NCBI GenBank assembly: GCA_963422385.1
Contig: OY729432.1
Coordinates: 3,162,001 to 3,226,000 of the forward strand
From: JAJDTQ01 sp963422385
Lineage (GTDB): Bacteria > Desulfobacterota > Binatia > UBA9968 > JAJDTQ01
Length of the DNA: 64,000 bases
Reading direction: 5' to 3'
Position 1 is the stretch's first letter. Every line of letters begins with the position of its first letter. Under the pieces are notes generated by a model that did no database searches, was not told the origin of the DNA, and saw only the letters and a list, made by a program, of their open reading frames with translations. The position numbers and the translations under genes were made by a program. Below, one piece after another: positions 9,486 through 18,096 of the stretch.

Positions 9486-10355
9486 ATGCTGCGTCCGTTC
9501 CGTCTGGAAGAACCGGAGAGCGTCAGGGAAGCGTCCGAATCCTTGGCCCGGTATGGCGACTCGGCCAAGGTCTACGCCGGGGGTACCGAGCTGTTGCTGG
9601 CCATGAAGGAGGGGCTCGTTCACTTCGATTGCCTGGTCAACGTCAAGAAGATACCCGGTCTGGACCAGATCACGCACGACAACGGCAGCGTCAGGCTGGG
9701 CGGGTTGAGCACCCACCGTCAGCTCGAACGTTCGGAGACGTTGCAGCAGAAGCTGCCGGTTCTGGTGGAGATGGAGCGGAACGTGGCCAACCTGCGCGTG
9801 CGCGAGGTGGGGACCATCGGCGGCAATCTGACCTTTGCCGAGCCCCACGCGGATCCGGGGACCCTCCTGTTGGCCCTGGATGCGACCGTGGTCGCCCAAA
9901 AGGCAGGCGGGTCCCGAGAGATCCCCATGAGCGAATTTTTCGTGGACGCGTACGAGGCGGCTCTGGAAGAGGATGAGATCCTGACCGGGATCGTGGTCCC
10001 GGTGCCCGGCGGCAATGCCGCCGTACGCTACCGCAAGTTCGGATATCTGGAACGTCCGAGCGCGGGGGTGGCGCTGCACGTGATCGCGGACGAGGCGCGG
10101 GAGTCGGTTTCGGACGTGCGGGTCGCGGTAGGGTGCGTGGGACCCAAGTCGATGCGCGTGGAAGAGGCGGAGGCGGTGCTGCGACAGAAGAGCCTGGACG
10201 AGGCGGCGCACCTGATGGCTGCGTCCGGCGATATCGCCGGACGCGCGGCGGACGCCATCAGCGACCTCCACGGATCGGCCGAATACAAGGAACACATCGT
10301 CAAGGTCCTGTTGACCCGGGCCTTCAACGACATTCGCACAGAGTTGGCCGGTTAG
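9486..10355 (+). CDS. coxM: Molybdenum hydroxylase FAD-binding (medium) subunit
   Basis: This 289-residue subunit carries FAD and passes electrons from the iron-sulfur subunit in CO dehydrogenase / xanthine-dehydrogenase-type enzymes. The two FAD motifs are visible: YAGGTELL near residue 33 and TIGGNLTFAEPHADP near residue 110. The C-terminal CO_deh_flav domain is complete. It sits between coxG and coxS with close spacing. A second, diverged copy with its own large subunit is at 61.3 kb, so this is a separate enzyme set. Confidence 0.9.
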   Translation: MLRPFRLEEPESVREASESLARYGDSAKVYAGGTELLLAMKEGLVHFDCLVNVKKIPGLDQITHDNGSVRLGGLSTHRQLERSETLQQKLPVLVEMERNVANLRVREVGTIGGNLTFAEPHADPGTLLLALDATVVAQKAGGSREIPMSEFFVDAYEAALEEDEILTGIVVPVPGGNAAVRYRKFGYLERPSAGVALHVIADEARESVSDVRVAVGCVGPKSMRVEEAEAVLRQKSLDEAAHLMAASGDIAGRAADAISDLHGSAEYKEHIVKVLLTRAFNDIRTELAG

Positions 10356-10398
10356 CTGGCCGATTCCAGCCACCAGAACCGAGCGGAGGCCGGCAGCT

Positions 10399-10893
10399 AT
10401 GACGGACAGAAGACGGCAGACCCTCCCGCTATCCTTTAATGTGAACGGGAGTCGCTACGACATCGAGGTGGAGCCGCACGAGCTCCTGCTGGACGTGATT
10501 CGCAAACGTCTGGGCCTCACCGGGGCCAAACGGTCCTGTGACGTGCAGGTCTGCGGCGCCTGTACGGTCCTGCTGGACGGGCGCCCCGTGAGTTCGTGCA
10601 CCTTGCCTGCCTTCGAAGCCAGGGACAAGGACGTGCTCACCATCGAGGGAATGGCCAAGGACGGAAAGCTGCACCCGATTCAGGAGGCCTTCATCGAGTA
10701 CGGCGGCTTCCAATGCGGCTTCTGCACTCCCGGCATGATCCTTACCGCCAAGACGCTGCTCGACGAGAACCCGAACCCCACGGAAGAAGAGGTCATCGAG
10801 TACATGAACGGCAACATCTGCCGTTGCACCGGCTACAAGAAGATCGTCGAGTCCATCGTGGCGGTGGGCAAGGCCGGCGCCGAGGCTTCCTGA
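10399..10893 (+). CDS. coxS: Molybdenum hydroxylase [2Fe-2S] (small) subunit
   Basis: This 164-residue subunit holds two [2Fe-2S] clusters. The plant-type ferredoxin cluster is CDVQVCGACTVLLDGRPVSSC. The second, helical cluster is FQCGFCTPGM plus NICRCTGY. It starts 43 bp after coxM and ends the operon, which stops at a strong hairpin 28 bp later. No CoxL follows. The enzyme must borrow a large subunit from elsewhere, or the operon has lost it. Confidence 0.92.
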   Translation: MTDRRRQTLPLSFNVNGSRYDIEVEPHELLLDVIRKRLGLTGAKRSCDVQVCGACTVLLDGRPVSSCTLPAFEARDKDVLTIEGMAKDGKLHPIQEAFIEYGGFQCGFCTPGMILTAKTLLDENPNPTEEEVIEYMNGNICRCTGYKKIVESIVAVGKAGAEAS

Positions 10894-10920
10894 CCGCTTT
10901 CAAGAATTCGCAACCGACGT

Positions 10921-10956
10921 GGAAAGGGCAGGTGTCACGGGACACCTGCCCTTTCC
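10921..10956. terminator. Perfect 16-bp stem-loop after coxS
   Basis: GGAAAGGGCAGGTGTC pairs perfectly with its inverse across an ACGG loop. There is no long T-run (TTCC follows). It lies between the coxGMS operon and the convergent ABC permease, so it probably terminates or stabilises both transcripts. Confidence 0.75.
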
Positions 10957-11019
10957 GTTCAATGGGCTACGCCTTCCACCTGCGGACTGCCGGCTACAAG
11001 GACAGGTCCACGGGGCGTA

Positions 11020-11949
11020 TCAGACGCGAATTTCGGTTCGCATGAACTTGATGTAGGCGATGCCGAAGCACACCGCCACCAGCGCCACCAGTGTCAGGAA
11101 CATCGGCCAGATCAGCCGCAGACTCTGGCCCAGGTTCAACGGTGTGACGAGCAGACCTTCGAGTTGGCCGATCTGCTCCGGCAGGATGGGGACGAGGCTC
11201 CGTGCCACCGGGTTCAGCAGTAAGCGCACCGATTCGCTGTAAAGAAGGCTGGGCGACATGCGGCCCAAGACCGTTTCGATGGTAGCGAGCCGCGCCGCTT
11301 CCTCGGCCGTTCCCGGATTGGGGATGATCAGTCCGGCCACGAAGCCGGCGAGGACGCCGATGAAGATCCCGAGGAAGAGCCAGATGGCGATGGCGGCCAG
11401 CGCCGCGGTGACAGTCCTTCGCAGCAGCATGGAGAGCAGCATGGCGAGGGCCAGCCAGAAGCCGGTATAGGCGATGCCGATGATGGCGAAGAAGAGCATC
11501 CGCCACAACTCTTCGGCGTTGGGAAAAAAGCCGATGAGGTTGATGCCCAGACCGATCACCACCAGCAGGATCGACACCCACAGGATGGCTAGGGTGGTCA
11601 GGCCGGCCAGGAACTTGCCATTGATCAGGCTGTCCCGGTAGATCGGTTGCGATAGCACTCGGCTCAGCGTTCCTCGTCCGTACTCACCGCTGATACTGTC
11701 GAAACCCAGGGTAATGCCCACCAACGGACCGAAGAATCCCAGGAAGGTGGCAAGGGAAAAGAAGAGGGATTCGGTGGTGAGAAGCTGGAGGAAGACGTGC
11801 TCCGTCGGATTGCTCTGAACCGCCTGCTGGATCGCCTGCCCCGCGATGTAGACGGCAAGGATTCCCGGCAGCATGATCAGAGCGAGAAGGATCATGAAGC
11901 GGAAGCTGCTGAAATGATCCGACAGCTCTTTCCAATAGACGACAGGCAT
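11020..11949 (-). CDS. ABC-2 type transporter permease
   Basis: This roughly 309-residue membrane protein has about six hydrophobic segments in ABC-2 export-permease arrangement, with an extracytoplasmic loop after the first. The signature following helix 2 is FDSISGEYGRGTLSRVLSQP, typical of NatB/NosY-like permeases. It starts at ATG 11949, 2 bp after the ATPase stop. It is the last gene of a three-gene operon with a NEW3-domain protein and an ATPase. Together they would form an exporter or membrane-remodelling ABC complex; the cargo is unknown. Confidence 0.87.
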   Translation of the reverse strand: MPVVYWKELSDHFSSFRFMILLALIMLPGILAVYIAGQAIQQAVQSNPTEHVFLQLLTTESLFFSLATFLGFFGPLVGITLGFDSISGEYGRGTLSRVLSQPIYRDSLINGKFLAGLTTLAILWVSILLVVIGLGINLIGFFPNAEELWRMLFFAIIGIAYTGFWLALAMLLSMLLRRTVTAALAAIAIWLFLGIFIGVLAGFVAGLIIPNPGTAEEAARLATIETVLGRMSPSLLYSESVRLLLNPVARSLVPILPEQIGQLEGLLVTPLNLGQSLRLIWPMFLTLVALVAVCFGIAYIKFMRTEIRV

Positions 11950-11951
11950 CG

Positions 11952-12884
11952 CTACGCCTCCCTGAAATACTTTAGGTAGATCTCTTCCAGCGTGGGGTCC
12001 TCGGCGCGAAGTTGCATCAGGTCGAGGCCCTGGTCCCGGATCAATGCCATGAGCTCGGGCCTCACGTCGCGGGTACAGCGGATGAACCATCCCGCGTCTC
12101 GCGGTTCGCATTGGTCCACCCCCGGCAGCGCACTCAAGGCTTCCTCCAGGAGGGGGGCGCCGCCAACCTCCACGAGGAAGTTCCACTGGTGATCGTTCAG
12201 GATGGCCTTGCCCAGCTCGTCGGGACTCCCCTGCACGATCATCCGGCTGCGGACGATGATGCCGATGCGCTGGCATACCCGCTGCACCTGATGCAGCAGG
12301 TGGGAGCACAGCAGCACGGTGAGGCCGCGCTCGTGCTGGAGGTCGGTGATCAGATCGAGAAGCCGCGTCACCCCGTCGGGATCGATCCCCAGGGTGGGCT
12401 CATCCAGGATGATGACCTCGGGCTCCTTCACCAGCACCTCGGCGATGCCCAGCCGCTGCTTCATTCCACGGGAGAACTCCCGCACCGGCCGGTTGGCGTC
12501 GTCGGCGAGGCCCACCTGGTCGAGCCCCTGGTGCAGCATGTCGTCGATCCTGTCCTCGCCGACCCGGTTGAGCCGGGCGATATAGGCCAGGTTCTCGCGC
12601 GCCGTCAGGTCCTCGTAGAAACCGGGATTTTCCGGCAGGTAGCCGACGCGCCGCTTGACCTCCAACGGTTGGGTCGTGGGATTGAAACCGCACACCGACG
12701 CCTTACCGTAGGTCGGCTCGGTCAGCCCCAGCAGCATCAGTATGGTCGTGGTCTTGCCCGCGCCGTTGGGGCCGAGAAAGCCGAACACCTCACCCCGGGG
12801 GATCTGCAGAGCCAGATCGTTTACGGCGATCTTGTCCCGGTAGCGTTTGGTCAACCCCTCGGTTTCGATGATGTAGCCGCTCAT
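11952..12884 (-). CDS. ABC transporter ATP-binding protein
   Basis: This 310-residue ATPase has an intact nucleotide site: Walker A GPNGAGKTTT, Q-loop YLPENPGFYEDL, signature FSRGMKQRLGIA, Walker B VIILDEPTLGIDP and the switch His in LLCSHLL. A C-terminal regulatory region of about 90 residues follows, as in ABC-2 exporters of the CcmA/NatA class. ATG at 12884 overlaps the TGA of the upstream NEW3 gene (ATGA), showing translational coupling. It powers the permease encoded downstream. Confidence 0.93.
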   Translation of the reverse strand: MSGYIIETEGLTKRYRDKIAVNDLALQIPRGEVFGFLGPNGAGKTTTILMLLGLTEPTYGKASVCGFNPTTQPLEVKRRVGYLPENPGFYEDLTARENLAYIARLNRVGEDRIDDMLHQGLDQVGLADDANRPVREFSRGMKQRLGIAEVLVKEPEVIILDEPTLGIDPDGVTRLLDLITDLQHERGLTVLLCSHLLHQVQRVCQRIGIIVRSRMIVQGSPDELGKAILNDHQWNFLVEVGGAPLLEEALSALPGVDQCEPRDAGWFIRCTRDVRPELMALIRDQGLDLMQLRAEDPTLEEIYLKYFREA

Positions 12885-14110
12885 CGCCGTCCCAGCCGGA
12901 TAAAGACCGCCGCGAGCCCGAGTACGACCACGGCCACGATGAATGCGCCGATCCAACCCCAGATGGTCGGTGTCGACACGGTGACCCTGAAGTCGATGGA
13001 CTTGTTGGTGTCCGGACTGTTGGTGGTCACGTTCAACATGTAGTCGCCCGCCACGGCCCGGTCCGGCGCGGTGAGCTCCATCTTCACCTCGCGGACCTCT
13101 CCGGGGTTCAGGGAGTCGACCTTGTCAGGTCGGAAGTTGACTTCCCACTGGTCCGGTTTCGACGAGATGAAAGCGAGATTGGTGAGCGGGGCCGTGCCCG
13201 CGTTTGCTACCAGGAAATCGACTTGGGACTTCTCCCCGGCGGTCACCGACGCATTCAGCCGGCCGGTGGCGGTACCCATGTTCAACTCCTGGGTGCCGGA
13301 GAGAGAGATCTTGAGGTCCGCCTGCGTGGAGAGGCCGCCCGAGCGCGCCTTGACGACGACGGGATAGTCCCCGGGCTCCCCGAGCAGCGGCGGCTGAATC
13401 TCGACGCTCAGGGTCTCGGTCGAATCCTTCTTGAGCGCGATGGAGGAAATCTGGGTTTCCTCGAACTGCGGCTTGATCTTGACGACCCAGCCCGGAGGGG
13501 CCTGGGCGGCCAGGGCGGTGGTCAGCGGGTTGTCGGTCTCGTTCTTGAGGTCGATGCCGAACTTGAAGGTCTGGCTGGTGTTGCCGCTCAGCACCGGGTA
13601 CTGGCTCTCCATCTTGAGTCCGCCGGTTTCGACCTTCTTGGCGGACACGCGAAAGGCGACCTTGGCGTTTTCGGTCTTCTCGCCCTTGCCGTCCCTTGCC
13701 GTCACCGCCACTTCATAGTCGCCCGGCTCCACGTCGTCCGGCAGCTTGACCTTGAGTTCCAGCGTGGTGGATTTCCCGCCTTGAACCATGATGCCGCCCA
13801 CCGGATAGCTCGGGTATCTGGAGTGGAACGCCGCGGTCCACCCCTCGGGCAGCGAGGTTGCCTCCAGCGCCACCCGCACGCTCGCCTTTCTCGGGTTGAC
13901 GACCTCGGCATCCATCTCGAATTCCTGGCCCGGCCCAACGGTGATGTTGGTATAGGCCATGACCAATTCGAACGGTTCCTTTTGGTCGTCCGGTATTTGC
14001 GCTTGCATCGCCGCGGTTTCCGGGGTCTCGTGTGATGTGCCCGGCAGCGGCCAAAAGACCGCCAGAGCGGCTAGCAACAGCCAGACAAGATGAGCCTTGC
14101 TAATCCTCAT
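12881..14110 (-). CDS. Secreted, membrane-anchored NEW3-domain (alpha-galactosidase-associated) protein
   Basis: This 409-residue exported protein starts with a signal peptide (MRISKAHLVWLLLAALAVFW). It then carries three to four Ig-like NEW3/CARDB-type beta domains with repeating phrases such as GDYEVAVTARDG, GDYPVVVKARSG and GDYMLNVTT. It ends in a single transmembrane helix (IGAFIVAVVVLGLAAVFIRL) and RR. The topology is an extracytoplasmic beta arm held in the membrane. The start at 14110 has GGAGG about 8 nt upstream. It is first in an operon with an ABC ATPase and permease, so it is likely a periplasmic partner of that transporter. Confidence 0.85.
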   Translation of the reverse strand: MRISKAHLVWLLLAALAVFWPLPGTSHETPETAAMQAQIPDDQKEPFELVMAYTNITVGPGQEFEMDAEVVNPRKASVRVALEATSLPEGWTAAFHSRYPSYPVGGIMVQGGKSTTLELKVKLPDDVEPGDYEVAVTARDGKGEKTENAKVAFRVSAKKVETGGLKMESQYPVLSGNTSQTFKFGIDLKNETDNPLTTALAAQAPPGWVVKIKPQFEETQISSIALKKDSTETLSVEIQPPLLGEPGDYPVVVKARSGGLSTQADLKISLSGTQELNMGTATGRLNASVTAGEKSQVDFLVANAGTAPLTNLAFISSKPDQWEVNFRPDKVDSLNPGEVREVKMELTAPDRAVAGDYMLNVTTNSPDTNKSIDFRVTVSTPTIWGWIGAFIVAVVVLGLAAVFIRLGRR

Positions 14111-14169
14111 AAACCAAACCTCCAGGATGTGGATTGCTACATAGTAGTTAAGCACGTGAAACGATTCAG

Positions 14170-14652
14170 TCAATCCCGATTGCCGTCTGCGGGGCATTGT
14201 TGCAACTTTCCGAGTTGGCGAAGGCTTTCGTAGAGCACGATGGAGACGGCATTGGCGAGGTTCAGGCTCCTGACGGCCGGGCTCATCATGGGAATGACGT
14301 AGCTGTCCGCCTCGTTCGCGTCGAGGAGATCCTGCGGCAGGCCACGGGTCTCGGGCCCGAATACCAGGAAATCGTCCTCGCGAAAACGAGCGGAAAGATA
14401 GGATTTCGCCGCCTTCCTGGAGAAGTAGTGCAATCGTGCGCCGCCGTGGAGGTCGATGAAATCCCGCCATGAGCCGTGCAATCGAAGGTCGACGTGGGGC
14501 CAGTAGTCCAGGCCTGCACGCTTGAGGTGCTTGTCGTCGATCTTGAATCCCAGTGGCTCTATCAAGTGCAGCGGGCTGCGGGTGGCGGCGCACAGGCGCG
14601 CCACCGAACCCGTGTTTGGTGGGATCTCCGGTTCGAAGAGCACGACGTTCAT
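14170..14652 (-). CDS. trmL: tRNA (cytidine/uridine(34)-2'-O)-methyltransferase
   Basis: This 160-residue SPOUT methyltransferase modifies the wobble base of certain tRNA-Leu. Family signatures are NVVLFEPEIPPNTGSVARLC at the start, the FGPETRGLP motif and the C-terminal knot IPMMSPAVRSLNLANAVSIVLYE. ATG at 14652 matches the usual start; the longer open frame upstream has no similarity. It is a single gene, divergent from the next epimerase. Confidence 0.92.
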   Translation of the reverse strand: MNVVLFEPEIPPNTGSVARLCAATRSPLHLIEPLGFKIDDKHLKRAGLDYWPHVDLRLHGSWRDFIDLHGGARLHYFSRKAAKSYLSARFREDDFLVFGPETRGLPQDLLDANEADSYVIPMMSPAVRSLNLANAVSIVLYESLRQLGKLQQCPADGNRD

Positions 14653-14884
14653 GGACGCTTGGCTTTGACCGACCCGCGACTTACCGTGAATGGGACGAAT
14701 GCGGAACGCCGCCAGCGCCCGGTGTCGCCGGTCTCCTTGACTTCCTAACATCGTTCCGGCTAACAATAACGTCAGGATTATTCAAGCGCGTTTCGCCCCT
14801 TCCGGCAACTTCAGATCGATGACCGTCCCCGGTCGCCTGTGCCGTTCAAATGCGTACCGGTCCGCCATTCCGACATCCGATCCC

Positions 14885-15871
14885 ATGAGCACCATCTTCG
14901 TCACCGGAGCCTGCGGCTTCATCGGCTGGAAAGTGTGCGAGAAGCTCCTGGCCAACGGTGATTCCGTCATCGCCGTCGACAGTCTCAGCGACGCCTATGA
15001 CGTTCGTCTCAAGGAATGGCGCCTGGCGCAGCTCCAGGGGAGCCCGGGCTTTGCATTCCACCGCGTGGATATCAGCGACCGGGACACCCTCGGGTCCTTC
15101 GGACAGTCCGTCAAGAAGAACGGCCGTGTCGACGCAGTGATCAATCTGGCGGCCCGGGCCGGCGTGCGCAGCTCGGTGACGAACCCCTGGGTCTATCTGG
15201 CTGCCAACGTAACCGGGAGCGTGAATCTGCTGGAGCTCTGCCGGGAGCTGGGGGTGGGCAGGTTCGTGCTCGCGTCTACGTCGAGCCTCTACGGCGGCGA
15301 TACGCCCGTGCCTTTCCGGGAGGACGCGGATACGAGCAGGCCGCTCTCCCCGTATGCCGCTTCGAAGAAGGCCGCGGAAACCATGAGCTTTACCTATCAC
15401 TCCCTCTACGGCCTCGACGTAACGGTGCTCCGTTTCTTTACCGTCTACGGGCCCGCAGGCCGCCCCGACATGAGCCTTTTCCGGTTCGTCCAATGGATCA
15501 GCGAGGGCAGGGAAGTGACGGTCTTCGGCGATGGCAGCCAGCGGCGGGATTTCACTTATGTCGAGGACGTCGCCAAAGGGGTTCTCGCCGCGCTGACGGC
15601 GACCCGGGGTTACGAGGTGATCAATCTCGGTTCGGACAAGCCCATCGTCCTGAACGACGCCATCCGCCTGGTAACGGAGCTCGTGGGCCGCCAGGCGAGG
15701 GTGCGTCATGAAGAGCGCCACCCGGCGGATGTGGAGGCCACGTGGGCTGATATCTCAAAGGCCCGGCGGCTGCTGGGCTGGCAACCCGAGACCGACTTCG
15801 CCAGCGGTGTGCAGGCGCTGGTGGACTGGTATCGCCGCAACCGTGACTGGGTCAGGGACATCGCGAACTGA
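14885..15871 (+). CDS. NAD-dependent sugar-nucleotide epimerase/dehydratase (UDP-glucuronate 4-epimerase-like)
   Basis: This 328-residue extended short-chain dehydrogenase has the Rossmann motif TGACGFIG at residues 7-14, an active-site YAASK (Tyr/Lys) and FTVYGPAGRPDMSLFRFV. The last segment resembles UDP-glucuronate 4-epimerases. The end fits the RRLLGWQPETDF tail common to the group. It would act on a nucleotide sugar for surface polysaccharide. ATG 14885 is chosen because the Rossmann strand begins 4 residues later. There is no operon partner here; the glycosyltransferase region is over 40 kb away. Confidence 0.88.
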   Translation: MSTIFVTGACGFIGWKVCEKLLANGDSVIAVDSLSDAYDVRLKEWRLAQLQGSPGFAFHRVDISDRDTLGSFGQSVKKNGRVDAVINLAARAGVRSSVTNPWVYLAANVTGSVNLLELCRELGVGRFVLASTSSLYGGDTPVPFREDADTSRPLSPYAASKKAAETMSFTYHSLYGLDVTVLRFFTVYGPAGRPDMSLFRFVQWISEGREVTVFGDGSQRRDFTYVEDVAKGVLAALTATRGYEVINLGSDKPIVLNDAIRLVTELVGRQARVRHEERHPADVEATWADISKARRLLGWQPETDFASGVQALVDWYRRNRDWVRDIAN

Positions 15872-16018
15872 CGGGTAAAAGGGCCTGCCGGCGCCCCCGC
15901 GGCAGTATTTTCACGGGTGCAAGAGTCGCCAATTTCTCCCCGTAGTGCTAGACACTCTCGGAGGATCCGTTCTCGCCCGGACGGGACCGCTCTTGCATCC
16001 CGATCCGCAACGCACGCC

Positions 16019-16111
16019 GGAGAGGTGACCGAGTCCGGCTTAAGGTGCACGACTGGAAATCGTGTGTACCCCAAAAGGGTACCAGGGGTTCGAATCCCCT
16101 CCTCTCCGCCA
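16019..16111 (+). tRNA. tRNA-Ser (anticodon GGA)
   Basis: The cloverleaf is complete. The acceptor stem GGAGAGG pairs with CCTCTCC, followed by discriminator G and encoded CCA. The anticodon arm CACGA-CTGGAAA-TCGTG gives anticodon GGA. A long variable arm (GTACCC-CAAAA-GGGTAC) marks a class II tRNA, and the T-arm has GGTTCGAATCC. It reads UCC/UCU serine codons. It stands alone between the epimerase and trmI. Confidence 0.96.
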
Positions 16112-16258
16112 TTCACTCCACACAACGGTGGCCGGGCTGGAAAATCCGATAACTTGATGCGAGCCTGAACCAGGCCGTGGTCGTTTTCCTTGGTTTGACG
16201 GTTTCCCCCGGATCTGACCGTTGAACGCCGGTAACGACCTGATAATACCATCCGGATC

Positions 16259-16265
16259 GGGGAGG
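16259..16265 (+). promoter_or_regulatory. Strong Shine-Dalgarno deciding an ATT start for trmI
   Basis: GGGGAGG is followed by 5 nt and then ATT at 16271. An in-frame stop at 16232 and the absence of ATG, GTG or TTG before 16424 leave ATT as the best-placed start. Confidence 0.55.
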
Positions 16266-16270
16266 ACGCC

Positions 16271-17131
16271 ATTTCCGCCTCAACAACGTTCAATGGCCTT
16301 CGAACCGCTGGGGATCTGCTCCGTGACGGCGACTCGGTCGTTCTCTTCGACCGAAAGGACCGGGAGTACCTGAAGACGCTTCGGGCCGGGGAGACCATCT
16401 CCATCAGGGGCGGGACCATCGCGGTGGACGACCTTCTGGGGAAGCCCGATGGCGTCAGCGTCCGATCCTCGCTGAAGGAGCGGTTCGTGGTGCTGCGGCC
16501 CACCCTCGAGCGCCTGATTCCGAACCTGCCGCGCAAGGCCCAGGTGATCTATCCCAAGGATCTGGCGCTCATCCTGATGTGGGGGGACGTCTATCCGGGG
16601 GCCACGGTGGTGGAGGCGGGGGTCGGTCCGGGGGCGCTGACGCTGGCGCTGCTGCGAGCCGTGGGACTCCAGGGGCGGGTGATCTCGTTCGAGATACGCG
16701 AGGAGTTCGCCCGGGCGGCCCAAAGGAACGTCGCCCGGTACTACGGGGAGGCGCCCCAGTGGACTCTGGAGGTCGGTGACGTCTCCGAGGGCCTTCGGAA
16801 TATCGAAGCGGACCGGATCTTTCTCGACCTGCCGGAGCCCTGGCGGCAGACCGATCTGGCGTGGCGGGCGCTCCGGCCCGGCGGGGTGTTCCTGGGCTAC
16901 GTACCCACGGTCCTGCAGGTGAAGGGTTTCGTGGATTCGTTGAAGGAGCACGGCGGATTCGCCTGCATCGACACCATGGAAACTCTGGTGCGTTACTGGC
17001 ACGTCAAGGAAATGAGTGTGAGACCCCAGCACCGAATGGTGGCGCACACGGGCTTCGTCACCACGGCGCGGCGGATCGAGAAGGAAGCACCGACTACTCC
17101 AGAGCCGAATCCGGAGGAGCGGGCAGGGTAG
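16271..17131 (+). CDS. trmI: tRNA (adenine(58)-N1)-methyltransferase
   Basis: TrmI methylates A58 in the T-loop using S-adenosylmethionine. The SAM site is VVEAGVGPGALTLALL, with IYPKDLALILMWGDVYPG upstream and DRIFLDLPEPW as the catalytic strand. Family N-terminal phrases (GDSVVLFDRKDREYLKTL and RAGETISIRGG) are encoded upstream of the first standard start (GTG 16424). The true protein must therefore start earlier, and the only well-placed candidate is ATT at 16271 behind GGGGAGG. That gives 286 residues, a normal family length. It follows tRNA-Ser. Confidence 0.86.
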   Translation: MSASTTFNGLRTAGDLLRDGDSVVLFDRKDREYLKTLRAGETISIRGGTIAVDDLLGKPDGVSVRSSLKERFVVLRPTLERLIPNLPRKAQVIYPKDLALILMWGDVYPGATVVEAGVGPGALTLALLRAVGLQGRVISFEIREEFARAAQRNVARYYGEAPQWTLEVGDVSEGLRNIEADRIFLDLPEPWRQTDLAWRALRPGGVFLGYVPTVLQVKGFVDSLKEHGGFACIDTMETLVRYWHVKEMSVRPQHRMVAHTGFVTTARRIEKEAPTTPEPNPEERAG

Positions 17132-17170
17132 GTGAACGGTGGCGGGGGAAGCCGGCGCGGCTGGTGGCAG

Positions 17171-17542
17171 TCACTTCTTCTTGCGGCAACTTCCGCAATA
17201 GCAAACAAGGGACTCAGGGTCCTGGATCAGGCCTTCGTCAAGGTTATGGCAGATTCTCTTGCACTTGAGGCAGATGTAATAGATGCCCTCGATGGTCTTG
17301 TTGATCTTTTCCCGGTTGAGCACGCGACCCTTGAGTTTCTCGATGCGAATTCCCAGGAGCTCTTTGTATTGCCTCTTGATCTTTAACCGCCCGGCCGCGT
17401 CACCCGGCAGCTCCTGATCGTCGACCTCGTCCGTGCCGGGATCGTTGACCCGGCTTTTCGACTGTCCCTTGACCTGTGTGCCACGACCCGCCTTCCCGGC
17501 CTTGGCCGCAGGCTTTCCCTTGCTGTCCTTGACTGGAGTCAT
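17171..17542 (-). CDS. Small basic protein with C-terminal Cys4 zinc motif
   Basis: This 123-residue protein has an unrecognised family. The first third is Lys/Gly/Ala-rich and likely disordered. The middle is basic and helical (LKIKRQYKELLGIRIEKLKG). The end has two Cys pairs, CLKC and CYCGSC, followed by KKK, which suits a structural zinc site and nucleic-acid contact. ATG at 17542 is chosen; a start at 17587 would add 15 residues. It is convergent with trmI, and the CopD-like gene upstream is on the same strand. Confidence 0.6.
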   Translation of the reverse strand: MTPVKDSKGKPAAKAGKAGRGTQVKGQSKSRVNDPGTDEVDDQELPGDAAGRLKIKRQYKELLGIRIEKLKGRVLNREKINKTIEGIYYICLKCKRICHNLDEGLIQDPESLVCYCGSCRKKK

Positions 17543-17629
17543 GCTTTGGTGCCCATGAACAATAGCCGTTCGTCCCGCGGTTGTCAAACGGGAAGGTTCC
17601 CGGTGGCCGCCACGACGACGATTCGGTCC

Positions 17630-18094
17630 CTACAGGGACAGACCGGCGAAAACCGTGGCTGCCAGGAACACCAGCATCATCACCGACGATCGGTCCAGCT
17701 TGCGCAGCACCGCGTCGGCGCCCTCGGCCGTGACGCCTTCGGGGGATTCGTGGAGCCGGACGAAACGATGGGCGATGCCCATGCACTGCCAAGTGCCCAG
17801 CATGATGACGAAGAACGCCAGCAGCAGCTTGACGGCCAGGGCGCCGCCGAATTCCTGCGCGTAGAAGACGCCGTGCAGCGCCTTGAGATCCGTGATGCGG
17901 GACGCTCCGGTGAGGGTCAGTATGCCCAGCAGCCCGATCTGTGCGGGGTTGTAGACCCGGAGCACGCGCACCAGCAACTCCACTCGCCTCTCCCGCATGG
18001 AATCGTGCCGGAGCACCGGCAGCAGAATGCGCCACAGGGCGCCCACGAGTCCGATATGGAGGGTGAGGGAGATTATGTGGAAGTCGGCGGCCAA
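17630..18094 (-). CDS. CopD/DUF-type four-helix membrane protein
   Basis: This 154-residue integral membrane protein has about four transmembrane helices (for example LTLHIGLVGALWRILLPVL and LAVKLLLAFFVIMLGTW). Conserved-looking His residues in helix 1 and in the IAHRFVRLHES loop suggest heme or copper binding, as in CopD and related cytochrome-like families. The start is TTG at 18094, 2 bp after the ferredoxin-fusion stop, so the two are coupled. A redox pair of ferredoxin plus membrane protein is plausible but inferred. Confidence 0.62.
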   Translation of the reverse strand: MAADFHIISLTLHIGLVGALWRILLPVLRHDSMRERRVELLVRVLRVYNPAQIGLLGILTLTGASRITDLKALHGVFYAQEFGGALAVKLLLAFFVIMLGTWQCMGIAHRFVRLHESPEGVTAEGADAVLRKLDRSSVMMLVFLAATVFAGLSL

Positions 18095-18096
18095 CT

